The notes below the pieces were generated by a model. That model saw only the letters and a list, made by a program, of their open reading frames with translations, was not told where the DNA came from and ran no database searches. The translations under genes and the position numbers were made by a program. This document shows, piece by piece, positions 1-10,732 of a stretch of DNA of 64,000 bases (positions within the stretch are counted from its first letter, which is position 1; each line of letters starts with the position of its first letter). Source of the stretch: Hemicordylus capensis (taxonomy: Eukaryota > Chordata > Lepidosauria > Squamata > Cordylidae); contig NC_069662.1 in assembly GCF_027244095.1 (NCBI RefSeq), positions 9,202,501 to 9,266,500 on the forward strand, read 5' to 3'.

Positions 1-197
1 AGGTGTCAATTCCCTAAACTTGCGATCCCGCAGGGGAAAATGGGGAATGAGACATGAAGCCTATGCAGAAACCCATATTCTTCAGCCATGGGAGAAGCAG
101 AGACGAGTAACATATTAGAATGAAAACCGTCTTGGGCACCCACTGGGGAGAAAGGAGTGTGCTCACAATCTTAACATCAAAGGGCTTACTACTCAGC

Positions 198-265
198 ATA
201 GGAACATAGGAAGCTGCCATATACTGAGTCAGACCATTGGTCCACCTAGCTCAGTATTTTCTGCA
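198..265 (-). mobile_element. SINE 3' tail fragment
   Basis: This stretch is the reverse complement of the tail shared by many SINEs in the window (the 'gaccaatggtctgactcagt' type segment). Only the 3' end is present; no Pol III head is visible. Confidence 0.7.
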
Positions 266-415
266 AAGCAAGAAAGACCTGCTTGAGTCTTGGAGCAAGC
301 TAGACCTGCTTGACTAGCTAATGGAATTTCGCATTTATGAGTTTCTCACAACTTAAGATATGTGCACGAAAGTTGTGCGAGAGACACAGTTGAAAAGCAG
401 GCGGTCCGTGAATCC

Positions 416-457
416 CAGCTCTTTCCCAGGAGAGATTGGGCGGCTCTTAAAAGAGCC
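416..457 (-). terminator. Histone mRNA 3' stem-loop and purine-rich HDE for H3
   Basis: On the minus strand GGCTCTTTTAAGAGCC (442-457) is the canonical replication-dependent histone stem-loop bound by SLBP. It starts 45 nt after the H3 stop. About 12 nt further on is a GAAAGAGCT block (about 421-430), which fits the U7 snRNP pairing element. Confidence 0.95.
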
Positions 458-502
458 TTTTGTGTCGCAACAGTTTGCTTGCAAAATCTTGCAGCCTCTT
501 CC

Positions 503-1025
<523 letters not shown>

Positions 1026-1661
1026 AGAGCGGCGAGGGCTACTTTTTCCTCTTGGCGTTTGAATTTCCCGCGCAAATAAGATCTTTTCTTCTTCCCGCCT
1101 CCGCAGTCCGCACCCTTTTCTTTGTTTGTGATTTTTAACCACTTAGCGTACGAGCAGAATCGTCGGCGGTGCCAGAGGGTTCGTCCCCAAACCCCAACAA
1201 ATAAGTTCCCTTCTGAAAAATAAGTTCCCTCCCCCGAAAAGTCCCCCCCCCAAAAAAACACCAAATAGCTTGGTTTCTCCCTATTCTGGACCGTTTTGGT
1301 CACTTAATGGAAAGACACTTTTGGCATGCTCAAAAGTTTGTTTGTTTTAATTTAAGAACCATCAACCTACATACAGAAAGTAATGCCCAATGAGTCCCCC
1401 GCCTTTAGCTTCACATCAGTGTGAAACACAGGTTCCCCCCCAACCACCCCCGGAAACGTAGCATGTTTCAGAAAGTTGCCCCCTCCCCCGTCACTCAATG
1501 CACTTTGCCCCTTCTATATTTCTAAAATATACAAATGTCCAAGAATGAAATTCTGCAAGATGCAACATGTAACCATACTTTAAGTAATGGCATTAAAGCT
1601 AAATTGATTGGTGACTGGATTTCTATATATTCTTGATATTTTGGATAGTTGGACAAGCAGG
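1026..1661. other. Gene-free spacer
   Basis: No gene, tRNA or recognisable repeat was seen. There is a C-rich patch at about 1230-1255 and 1436-1490. Confidence 0.5.
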
Positions 1662-1667
1662 GTCTCT

Positions 1668-1718
<51 letters not shown>

Positions 1719-1735
1719 GAGCCCACCCAGGGACG
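1662..1735 (+). tRNA. tRNA-Asn (GTT)
   Basis: A 74-nt cloverleaf with acceptor arms GTCTCTG/CAGGGAC, anticodon loop CTGTTAA giving GTT, and an intact B box (GGTTCGAGCCC). No intron. A T run at 1741-1744 can end Pol III transcription. Confidence 0.97.
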
Positions 1736-2185
1736 CTTTATTTTCTCCACTGAATAGCGGTCCAAAGGAGATAATATTTCGAAGAATTAAAGTATCCATT
1801 CTGTAAAATGTATCGGAGAACATATTGCTATCAAGCCTTAATTGAATGTACTAAAAAGAAATGAGCTTTCCTTTGAATTTTCCAGAGGCCTCTGAGAAGT
1901 AAAGGGTTTTTAGCGAGTAGCGATCTTAGATCTTATTTTTCTGTATTTGGTCATTAAATCCGACAAATTAAGTCTAGACTGAGGAAAAGAAAATTCTGAA
2001 ATTGATGCGAATTCTTTTCAACAAAACAATCACACTCACACTACCTTTATGTAGGGCAGAATGAGGAAGCACGTAATTCACTGGTTAGCAACTTTCCTAT
2101 ACTTATGTTCCATATAACAAGAAGCCTAATTTTAACACACTGCTTTCTGGTTTTTCATTGACCTTGAGAAGAAAACGTTACTGCT
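1736..2185. other. Spacer between tRNA genes
   Basis: AT-rich unique-looking sequence. No coding or repeat signal was recognised. Confidence 0.5.
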
Positions 2186-2267
2186 TGGCAGCGGTGGGAT
2201 TCGAACCCACGCCTCCGAAGAGACTGGAGCCTTAATCCAGCGCCTTAGACCGCTCGGCCACGCTACC
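2186..2267 (-). tRNA. tRNA-Leu (AAG)
   Basis: An 82-nt type II tRNA read on the minus strand. It starts GGTAGCGTGGCCGAG, has a long variable arm, and the anticodon loop TTAAGGC gives AAG. The discriminator base is A. It differs from the Leu-TAG gene at 6998 at only two positions, one of them anticodon base 34. Confidence 0.97.
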
Positions 2268-2479
2268 ACCTTGTACATGCTTCAAATTACTCCACACATC
2301 ACTTGACATTTTATTCCAAATTGTCTCAGAAATAAAGAAAGATATTGTGATAAACACATTCAAATTAAGATATAGAGAGAAAGTTCCAGGTAAAATCTTT
2401 AGTATGGAAATAGCCTTCCCTTTCTTCAGGAAGCTTCACTCCTCAGAATTATCCCTCTGTCCTCAAACATATATATGAA

Positions 2480-2728
2480 GGGTTAGAGTGCTGGACTAGG
2501 ACCGGGGAGACCCAAGTACAAATCCCCATTCAGCCATGAAACTAGCTGGGTGACTCTGGGCCAGTCACTTGTCTCTCAGCCTAACCTACTTCGCAGGGTT
2601 GTTGTGAGGAAAAACTCAAGTATGTAGTACATCGCTCTTGGCTCCTTGGAGGAAGAGCGGGAGATAAATGTAAAAATTAATAATAATAATAATAATTAAT
2701 AATAATAATAATAATATAATTAATAAAC
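2480..2728 (+). mobile_element. tRNA-derived SINE with (AAT)n tail
   Basis: Begins within a tRNA-like head (ggttagagtgctggactagg, then a B-box-like segment near 2515), followed by a body ending 'ggaggaagagcgggagataaa' and an AAT/ATT microsatellite at about 2677-2725. The same body recurs at 14.7-15.2, 53.3, 56.9 and 59.9 kb. Confidence 0.8.
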
Positions 2729-3309
2729 CCTCCAGCTCTGCTGATTCATTGCATTCCCAAAGATTGCTGCAAGTGGAATTAAAAAATAGGTTTCAACAAG
2801 CATTTCACAGCAATGTGTTTATCCAGGGAACGCCCTTGTGCATGGCCATGATTCTCCTATCATACTTATTGCCAAGTGAATCTCATTCACAAAAGGGCCT
2901 TTCCAAACCATATGTTAATTAAAATCTTCCTCTCAGTAGAGTCAGTTAGGTTTATTGCTTCCTGTTCAGTGGCGGGAAACATGAGTTTTCAACTATTCAA
3001 AACAGAAGAAGAGCTCCTTACAAAAATCAAGTTGAACTTGAAACCAAAAGGGTAAGAGAGGAATTTGAATTTGGCCCTCATGTGTTTTGTTTTGGTGCCA
3101 TCTCACTAAGCTTAGTCTGATAACACTGAATTAAAGGCATAAATGTGAGCATGCTGCATGGCCTATATTAAAATGTGTGTCTTACTCATTACCAAGAGAT
3201 CATTCTGGCTGTTCAGAAAGTCACAGAGCCCGGGAAGGTTAAACCCACCTGCCAGCAATGCTGTGATGTCCTGTTACTTCAGTGTATACGTCCTGTTTTT
3301 ATGTAGCAA
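2729..3309. other. Gene-free spacer
   Basis: No gene or recognisable repeat was seen up to the Helitron border. Confidence 0.5.
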
Positions 3310-3506
3310 CTAGTATTTTTAAGCCCGTTATGATAACGGGCGCTAGCTTTCTATCCCGTCTTTTCTGTCTCTCTCTCTCTTTCTGTCTCTTCCCCCCACC
3401 CTTGTCCCCTCTCTCTTTTTGTTTTTTGTTTTGTTGTTGTTCTCTGTTTTTGTTCTTCCTTATTTTGCTTTTACTTTTTTTGGGGGGGGGGTGGATGAAT
3501 AACGGC

Positions 3507-3837
3507 CAAAATGGCCCATGAGAAGGTGGCCGCCCCCGCCTATCGCCCTCCCGCGCACCCAGCTGCCGGAGCCCACCTTACCCGCTCCAGCCCGAAGGAG
3601 AAGAGAGGAACTCGGAAACAGAGCTATTCTCTGTGTTAAGCTGCTGCATATACTGTCGTAATGGACGCAATAGGCGTCCTTTGCGTCCATAGCGGCAGTT
3701 TGAGCAGTGACTTAGCACAGAGAGGAGCTCTGCTCGTGAGCTCCTCTCTTTTCCCTCGGGCTGGAGCGGGTAAGGTGGTCTTCAACAGCTGGGAGGGCGA
3801 TAGGCGGGGGCGGCAACCTTCTCATGGGCCATTTTGA
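3507..3837. repeat. Long imperfect inverted repeat inside the Helitron
   Basis: Arms of about 160 bp face each other around a centre near 3672. Matching blocks include aaaatggcccatgagaaggt with its complement near 3816-3836, ccaccttacccgctccagcc with its complement near 3755-3778, and atggacgcaa with its complement at the centre. Confidence 0.85.
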
Positions 3838-3872
3838 CCCTTAATCTTTTTTGGGGGGGAGCGGGGAAGGAG

Positions 3873-4068
3873 ATTTTGGGCAGCTGGGAGGGCGGGTGAG
3901 CAGGCGGCGGTGGCGGCTGTGAGCGGGCGGGAGCCTCGTTGGCGGCTTCGCCGCCACCTCGCCCAGCTTCATTTTGGGCAGCTGGGAGGGCGGGTGAGCA
4001 GGCGGCGGCGACGGCTGTGAGCGGGCGGGGGCCTCGTTGGCGGCTTCGCCGCCACCTCGCCCAGCTTC
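3873..4068. repeat. 98-bp tandem duplication inside the Helitron
   Basis: Two adjacent copies (3873-3970 and 3971-4068) both start attttgggcagctgggaggg and end ctcgcccagcttc. They differ at only a few bases, so the duplication is fairly recent. Confidence 0.92.
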
Positions 4069-4395
4069 CCTGTCCCCCGTCTCGGTCTTCCCCCGCCGCC
4101 ATTGCCCTCGCCTTTTTCAGGGCGGCCGCTTCTGGTTGCCTCGGCCTCCTCTCGCCGTGCCGCAGCTCATGGCCGAGGCGGCGGCTCCGCCGCCGCCTCG
4201 GCCACTTTCCCCCGCCGCCACACACCGGCTAATGGCCGCCCGTGACTGTGGGACACTGGTGTCTGAGGTCCTGTGTCCCTTGGGCTCTTCTGGGCCTGTG
4301 CTTCGCACAGGCCCAGAACAGCCCAGGGAGGCAGGGACGCAGATCCCCAACGTTCCAAAGCCATGGCCACTCACTTAGCCTTTTATTATATAGGA

Positions 4396-4879
4396 TTTAC
4401 AACCAATGCAGCTTACAAAATAAAGAACCAAGCAGCGATTATAAATACAAGCTACAGAAAACTGTTCCATACCTGGGAATACAAGTCTTTTCATGAAACA
4501 GCAGCTGACATACAGAGCAAGAATGCACAGAGGTGCATCCTAGGTAATTTTGGAGCCTGGACCCAAAGGCCTTTGGAGCCCCACCGCCCCCCCAACAGCT
4601 GCAAGTTAAGCATCATCCCCCTACACACACACACAGATGCACGGACAGGGCAGTCCTTAGGACAGGATGAGCAGGGCAAGCACCATAGGCCCCACTCTTT
4701 TAATCCCCATTAAAATCTACTGGAAGTGGGCCCCACACTGGCCAATTTTCCCCAGGTTTCACACCTGGACAGGGCTTTCTAAGGACAATTCGGCACATGC
4801 AGTATTTTTAACATGAGGGATCTTGAGGGCACAAACAGCAACTGAAGAACATAGAATGTGAGAATATAAAACAGGTATA
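4396..4879. other. Gene-free spacer between transposons
   Basis: No gene or repeat was recognised apart from a short (CA)n run near 4622. Confidence 0.5.
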
Positions 4880-5373
4880 CTGTCATCCCTCACTAACGAC
4901 GGTTTCCCCAATCGCGGTTTTGAGTATCCGCGACTGGGCGATTGTGGCTGGTCTCACCAACCACGACCTGAGTATCCACAGTTTGGCGAGATTTTCTAGT
5001 GATTGAGGGGGGGAGCAGTGTTCCGCAGTTTTGCGGGGTTGAGAGGTTCAATCCAGTCATTCTTCTTGCTGGCCCTGCCAACTCCTCGCAATTTATAGTG
5101 ATAAATTGATTTTCAGTGTTTTTTGGGAGTTCTCAAAAGTGCCTTCGAGTGATTTTTAGGGGTTCAGAATTTTCAAAAGGTTCAATTTGCTCCCTCCTTT
5201 TGCTTATTCTTGGCAAAAAAAAATTGTATTTTTTCTTTAATTTTTTTTTTTTTTTGGCGACTGCTGTTCTCCTACCCCTGATTCTCATTGATTTCAATTG
5301 CTCGCCAACCGCATATTTGCCAATGGCGAGGTTTTGCCAGAACTGAACCCTTGCGGTTGGCGAGGTATGATTG
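4880..5373. mobile_element. Tigger-like (Tc1/mariner, pogo clade) MITE
   Basis: The left end CTGTCATCCCTCACTAACGA and the complement of the right end CAATCATACCTCGCCAACCG form imperfect terminal inverted repeats, each next to a TA dinucleotide. The interior has the 'tatccgcgactgg' style text typical of Tigger non-autonomous elements. No transposase frame is present. Confidence 0.75.
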
Positions 5374-5521
5374 TATTTATGCAAATATGCATTAGCAGAA
5401 GCATTAGTGCAGTGACCACACTGAGTGGCACAAACTAAAGAGGATTGGGGGCCCCTCAGGGGATGTGGAGGCCCTGGACTTCCACCCAGAATTCTGTCCA
5501 GGGGGAAGAGAGGCAGCAGAA

Positions 5522-5740
5522 CCTGCCAACTAACTACACTGCTGGGGCAAAGCTGCAATTTTTGATGCGCTCCCCTTCCCCAGGGAGGGAGTGCTCTGCC
5601 CCACCCCAAAGTATGTCTCTGAGGGTTGTTCACCCCTCGGGGACATATTTTTGGATGACACAGAGTGCTTCCTGAGGAAGGGTAGGGCATCAAAAATTGC
5701 AGCTTCCCTTGCTGCACAGGTACAGTTAGCTGGGAAGGTC
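5522..5740. repeat. Long imperfect palindrome, MITE-like
   Basis: Two arms of roughly 100 bp are inverted around a centre near 5631. Examples are gctgcaatttttgatg (about 5550) with catcaaaaattgcagc (about 5688-5703), and aaagtatgtctctgaggg with its diverged complement. Family not recognised. Confidence 0.75.
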
Positions 5741-6247
5741 TGTTAGGCTGCTCCATTGCATTCTTGTACCATATCTCAGTCAGCTCCATTTATAAAATGA
5801 CTGAAGCCTAGCTTAGAGCCCTAAAAGCAGAAGGAAGACTGGGTTAAACTGAGAGCCGATTGCCTGTTTTTAATTTTTAACAATTAGATCATCTGTATGG
5901 ACCGAGATTGTGGAGACATTTCTCTTTGAAACCAATTTCAAGGCGTTGCTATTGGGCAGTGTAGGGTGTTAATTAGTCCATGATTCAAATGTCACTTCAA
6001 CGATGAATTCACTAGATAGATTTAGACAGTCTGCATAATTAGTATTATAAGAGTGGCCTGCCTTGCAGGGTTGCTGTAAAAATTGATAACATACAGAAGT
6101 GTTTTGGACACTAAAAAAAATCATAAGCTAGATGATGGTCATGTTATGTGAAGCTGATAATGGTGGTGATTGGTTGGCGCAGGAGGGACGGTGTTTGTTC
6201 AGAAAAGAGCAGATGACAGTGCATTTGGAAGCATTTAGTAAGCGAGT
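5741..6247. other. Gene-free spacer
   Basis: AT-rich sequence with no coding or repeat signal recognised. Confidence 0.5.
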
Positions 6248-6320
6248 GCCCGGCTAGCTCAGTCGGTAGAGCATGAGACTCTTAATCTCAGGGTCGTGGG
6301 TTCGAGCCCCACGTTGGGCG
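6248..6320 (+). tRNA. tRNA-Lys (CTT)
   Basis: A 73-nt cloverleaf starting GCCCGGCTAGCTCAG. The anticodon loop CTCTTAA gives CTT; the B box GGTTCGAGCCC is intact and the discriminator is G. A T run follows at about 6327. It faces an identical tRNA-Lys on the other strand 135 bp away. Confidence 0.97.
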
Positions 6321-6455
6321 CATGTATTTTCTTTATCCATCTACTCTACCTCAGCTCTTCGTTTATGTTTATTTAAAATACTGCAGCAGCAATAGAGTTC
6401 AAAAATAATTGTTTTCTTAACCAAAAAAACCGAGAGACTTCTAAAAAGCTATCTC

Positions 6456-6528
6456 CGCCCAACGTGGGGCTCGAACCCACGACCCTGAGATTAAGAGTCT
6501 CATGCTCTACCGACTGAGCTAGCCGGGC
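6456..6528 (-). tRNA. tRNA-Lys (CTT), convergent copy
   Basis: Identical in sequence to the tRNA-Lys at 6248 but on the opposite strand, so the two genes are convergent. A T run on the minus strand lies about 10 nt past the 3' end. The flanks are not similar, so the identity is confined to the gene. Confidence 0.97.
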
Positions 6529-6997
6529 GCCTGTAGCCACACGTTTTTCAAATACACTGTCATTTTTTCCCTCCCCAACCCTTATTTTTTCCAATTATAG
6601 TGTTCATGTAATAGATGGATTGCTAACCCTGTGGCGCCAGATAAAGAAACTACAGAAACCCGAGAAAGCAGAGGAGGAGACCGTGGCAGTGGTTATGTAC
6701 TTGTCTCCATTCTCACGCCATTCCCGTATTGGACCGCCTACACTCGATTTTGTAGCATGCAACAGCAAAAGAACCGAATCCGCTTTTCAGCCGCGCCACG
6801 CATATACTCTGCCATGCGCATTTGACTGGGAAAAGTGCACACAAGAAGGAAAACAGGACTTTGGAAGATGCCAAAAACCAAGGCTGCAGCCCAATCATTC
6901 CACCCCTTCGAAAGATTTACTTTCGTGTAAACACAGGTATGTATGAATGATTGGCTGAGTGAGCGTGAGGTCAAGAATCATGAACGAAAAGAGCTCT
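6529..6997. other. Spacer between tRNA genes
   Basis: No gene or known repeat was recognised. Short open frames here match nothing I know. Confidence 0.5.
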
Positions 6998-7079
6998 TGG
7001 CAGCGGTGGGATTCGAACCCACGCCTCCGAAGAGACTGGAGCCTAAATCCAGCGCCTTAGACCGCTCGGCCACACTACC
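6998..7079 (-). tRNA. tRNA-Leu (TAG)
   Basis: An 82-nt type II tRNA with anticodon loop TTTAGGC giving TAG. It is nearly the same as Leu-AAG at 2186, with a T in place of C in the acceptor/D junction and a changed wobble base. B box intact. Confidence 0.97.
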
Positions 7080-7574
7080 TCATACGAACTTATTTTTATT
7101 CCATCCTCTCCTATTTTCGATCACAGGGGGTTTTTTTGTCAAATATACAGCCGGACATCAGAAGCTCAGACACAAATGTGCTGCACTTTTCACAAAACCC
7201 AGATACTGTTTTAAAAAGCACAATAAGTACAGAAATCTGTCCAGATATGGCACCACAAAGACACACACATCCACAGAATGGTGGCGAACGAACCCCTTGT
7301 TTTCGGCTGCCCTCTGAATAAATGTCTGTTGCCACTCACTTGGGACTATTTGTGACAGGGCGTGTGACTGAGAGCATAATTTCACGCCCAGCACTTTTTA
7401 AAAGAGAAAAATTAAAATGTGGACTAAGGAATCTGTCAGCTGAGGCATGAAAACACCAACCACACCAGACTCGTCCGCTGTAGGGAAGTAAATAGGGGCT
7501 GCATATTCAGCAGCTGAGCCTGAGCTCGTCGGTCCCGCACGTGCGAATGTGTGCCATGTCTGTTACTTTACATC
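7080..7574. other. Gene-free spacer
   Basis: No coding or repeat feature recognised. Confidence 0.5.
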
Positions 7575-7690
7575 AAGGGTTCCCTAACTTGGGTCCCCAG
7601 ATGTCATTGGACTACAACTCCCATCATCCGCAGGCACAATGGCCGGATGATGGGAGTTGTAGTCCAACTTCATCTGAGGACCCAAGTCTT
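7575..7690. mobile_element. Palindromic hAT-like MITE ('ACTACAACTCCCAT' family), copy 1
   Basis: Opposed arms with ggactacaactcccatcatc and its complement, and outer text aagggttccctaacttgggt / gaggacccaagt. This family recurs about 16 times in the window. It is included in the duplication shared with 42.5-43.06 kb. Confidence 0.85.
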
Positions 7691-8156
7691 TCTGATTCCC
7701 GAGGCCCGGCTGTGAATGGCAGGAGACGTCAATCTCCATTTTTCATTTCCCACCCCCGATTCTCAAACCTGCCCGTCTTGAGTGTGTATCAAGCTCGGAC
7801 TGAAGCGCGAGCAAAGTGCTCGTTCAGGATTAAGAAACCCCTGCCTGTCGAACTCACCCTCGGCCTGCAAGCTATTTCCATGCCAAAGGGCAGCTCCTGA
7901 GCAAATTAAGCAACAGGAAACAAGGTCAGAGAATGCCATTGATGACTTTCCTACCCTAATTCATCTTGGCAAGCAAGCGATGCTAGGAATTTGAGTGTAT
8001 CCACCCAGGCAGTCAATCCCTCTCTTCTTTTACAAATTAAGATGCTGAGCAAACGGAAAGGGATGCGGAGAGTAGATCTTTCTAGAAAATAATATTTTAA
8101 GATGTGAGAAAAGGAAATATTTTTAACACAGGCGAACACTCAAAATACTATTTTGA

Positions 8157-8238
8157 CGTAGTCGGCAGGATTCGAACCTGCGCGAGGAGACCCCAATGGA
8201 TTTCTAGTCCATCGCCTTAACCACTCGGCCACGACTAC
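8157..8238 (-). tRNA. tRNA-Ser (AGA)
   Basis: An 82-nt type II tRNA starting GTAGTCGTGGCCGAG. The anticodon loop CTAGAAA gives AGA, the B box GGTTCGAATCC is intact and the discriminator is G. The variable arm has one change (GTCTCCTCG) relative to the usual GTCTCCCCG. Confidence 0.96.
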
Positions 8239-9547
8239 CCCGTGAAAGCTCTTTTTGCAATACGTCATTTTATAGATCTCGAGAGTTGTGATGTATAAAT
8301 TGGCTTTGAGAGTAATCCCACAGGTTCTCGGGCAGGATACTTTTCTAAAAGCTAATCGACATAATACTAAATCAGTCAGCTCAAAGATCAACACTGAGCA
8401 TTTACCTCACCCCGGCAAATGTCTTTCAGATGTATCCTCACAAGCCAAGTGCCACACAGAGGGAGCTTTAGAGTGAACTCAGAATAATGGCCCCCCACCC
8501 TCCAGCACTATTTAACACACAACTAGTCTGCAGAGAACTTCCTCGTGTATCTACAATCGGGGTCCAACATCTCCTGGCACGTGGGAATGAACCACCATCA
8601 AAGATTCATGATGACATCCAGAAAGTACCTTCAATCATGTCTCCTCACAGCATCAGAAACGCAGTCTCTTTTTAGTGGAGTCAGTCCAGACGGTCAGCCC
8701 GCAGTTATTAAGGATTCAGAAATCAAACTATGTACATGCTCGTGTGAACGAGGCACAAGCGTTCAGCAACCAAGTAATGCATTCAGACATGTTGCAGAAG
8801 CCCCCAAGAAGCTCAGTAGCCCTGTTGCTGTAGCTACCATTCTTGCTGTTGGGAATTGTTACTCCTGCTTTAGTTTACATAACAATCAATGGTCTAGGAC
8901 TACACCTTTTCTACCCCATACCTCTTTGACTCCGCCTTTATGATTTCCCCCCTCCTTCTCTAATTGTGTGTGTGTGTGTGTGTGATCCTTCTGCCTACTA
9001 TGGATGACATTTCATGCATGATCTGAATGGCGCAATGAAGGATAAGCGTGCTTGTTTTGCATTGAATTGTTTTGGATTGAATTAAACCCAATGACTATGC
9101 CGAGACAGGAGTGGGGATGAGTGTCCTGGAAGCAGCCGGAAGCAATGTTGATGTCTCCACTTCTGCAAAGATATTACTATCTAGCTTGATAAAGAGTTCT
9201 GAGTAACTCGAAAACTTACTTCGTGCATTTTGAACAATGTAAGGATGCCGCCTTGCTTCCTTTTGCTGCTTATTTCCTAGGACAAGCAAAGACACTATGG
9301 GATGGGATTGGAGGCGCAGCCATCTCGCTGGCTATGATATGATCGTGAATTAGCAAGATTCCGGGACATCTTTCTCTGTTTCCTTGAAGAATTCGCGCTT
9401 AACAGGGTAAAGACGCCATCTTCCGTTAAAACAAGTGACGGGGTCCTTCTATGCTAACTAAACTGTTAGACTGCAAAGAGTTTTCGACTAAAACAAAGCA
9501 TTTTTGACTTGCACAGATGAAACTGAGTAAAGCCCGGCTTAGCAGCA
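8239..9547. other. Gene-free spacer
   Basis: No gene recognised. A short (GT)n run lies at about 8967-8984. The longest open frame (8545-8943, plus) resembles no protein I know. Confidence 0.5.
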
Positions 9548-9643
9548 GCTCCAGTGGCGCAATCGGTTAGCGCGCGGTACTTATACAGCAGTACTCGTCA
9601 CAAAGCAATGCCGAGGTTGTGAGTTCGAGCCTCACCTGGAGCA
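9548..9643 (+). tRNA. tRNA-Ile (TAT) with 22-nt intron
   Basis: A 96-nt gene with acceptor GCTCCAG/CTGGAGC and anticodon TAT at 9582-9584. An intron at 9586-9607 follows the base 3' of the anticodon, the standard position for splicing by the tRNA endonuclease. Removing it leaves a 74-nt tRNA with loop CTTATAA. Vertebrate Ile-TAT genes normally carry such an intron. B box intact. Confidence 0.95.
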
Positions 9644-10003
9644 CTAGTTTTGAAGCCCGAAAACAGATAATTTGTTGGGGCATTCGGGTCGTCGAGATGC
9701 AATCTAGTTATAATGCTTTCTTTGGAATCGTCACCAATGAGCTTGGAAGGTATTTAAAAGTGGGGGAGGAGGTTAGGAAACGAGACTGAATTGGCGCTTT
9801 ACAGTCTTTTAATTTGTGGAAGTTTGGAGGAAATGTCTTGTCTCGATTCATAGAAAGGGAAAAGCTTTGAGAAACTTCGGTATGAATTACTGAAATTCGA
9901 TATGAATTGCTTGGCTTATGGTGCCACCTTGTGGAACTCAGAGAGATAATGACTATAATTTCGTTGCTATATGGAATGCCATAGAAAGAGGTTTTAGACG
10001 TGA
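9644..10003. other. Spacer between tRNA genes
   Basis: Nothing recognised in these 360 bases. Confidence 0.5.
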
Positions 10004-10075
10004 GCGTTGGTGGTATAGTGGTGAGCATAGCTGCCTTCCAAGCAGTTGACCCGGGTTCGATTCCCGGCCAACGCA
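10004..10075 (+). tRNA. tRNA-Gly (TCC)
   Basis: A 72-nt cloverleaf GCGTTGGTGGTATAGTGG... with anticodon loop CTTCCAA giving TCC. Intact B box GGTTCGATTCC. A T run at about 10083 serves as terminator. Confidence 0.97.
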
Positions 10076-10279
10076 AAGACGTCTTTTTCTTTCTGTAACT
10101 TTGCTTCTGTAGTAGAAATGCATATTTTCAATGAGGTCTTTTTTTTATTGCTATTGCTACAGAATATACGATAACATCGTATATTCATAAAAACTGTACT
10201 GTTGTTATTGTAATGGGTATCATGTTCCTTCATGTTTTTAGAAATCACAGTTTTTAGAAAGCATGTCAAATCGTGGCTT

Positions 10280-10515
10280 TTTACCCAGGCATTTATATGA
10301 TTGTCTCCACTGCTGCTTCTTGTATTTTGTACTGTTTTTATGCTTGTGTTTTAATTTAAAAAAAAAAAAAAACAGATCTGTTTTTATACTTTTTAGCTCA
10401 ATATTTTAATGTGTCTTTTTTTTATAATCGTGTTTTTAAATTTTATTGTGAGCCACCATGGGTTGTTTTTTTTTTAATGAAAGGCAGGGTATAAATTTAA
10501 CAATAAATAAAATAT
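10280..10515 (+). mobile_element. LINE 3'-tail-like sequence
   Basis: T-rich text leading to 'ttattgtgagccaccatggg', 'gaaaggcagggtataaatt' and an AATAAATA tail resembles the 3' UTR ends of squamate L2/CR1-clade LINEs. Assignment is tentative. Confidence 0.45.
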
Positions 10516-10732
10516 GTATGTACTGGTCAAAGACTATAATAAAGTTTATCTATCTTTCAGGTACCAGACAATTTTATCCCCTGAGACTTTAATGATAATA
10601 AATGTGACTTTAATGATAATAAATAATGTTTTGCTGCTTAAAAAATGATTCTTTATTAAATTTATCCTTGGGAAATAATATATAAGCCTGTACATGTACA
10701 CATTAGAAGTGAATCAATTGGACAGATGTATC

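Larger units (their letters stand above)
3310..4395 (-). mobile_element. Non-autonomous Helitron, HeliBat-like termini
   Basis: Read on the minus strand, the element begins TCCTATATAATAAAAGGC and ends with the hairpin GCCCGTTATCATAACGGGC followed by about ten bases and CTAG. The flanking bases are A on the 5' side and T on the 3' side, the expected A^T target. The 5' TC, the 3' CTAG, the subterminal hairpin and the lack of a target duplication are the defining Helitron features. The start strongly resembles HeliBat-type elements of bats, as I remember them. No Rep/helicase frame is present, so it is non-autonomous. The interior is GC-rich and holds a long inverted repeat and a 98-bp tandem duplication. 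A captured CpG-rich host segment is possible but not shown. Confidence 0.88.
7575..8275. repeat. Duplicated segment carrying tRNA-Ser-AGA, cluster copy
   Basis: This segment (MITE, about 450 bp of flank, tRNA-Ser, about 40 bp of 3' flank) matches 42508-43062 inside PFAS. Shared flank text includes ctgcaagctatttccatg, ggcaagcaagcgatgctagg and acaaattaag, plus the 3' flank tgcaata[c/t]gtcattttatag. Both sides of the tRNA match, so this is a DNA duplication and not RNA-mediated copying. Confidence 0.9.

Noticed and set aside
3939-4232. Alanine/proline-rich frames in the Helitron
   Set aside because: Product of CpG-rich triplet-like composition and the tandem duplication; both strands show similar frames.
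5133-5789. 218-codon minus-strand frame
   Set aside because: Runs through a Tigger-like MITE and an imperfect palindrome; no protein motif.
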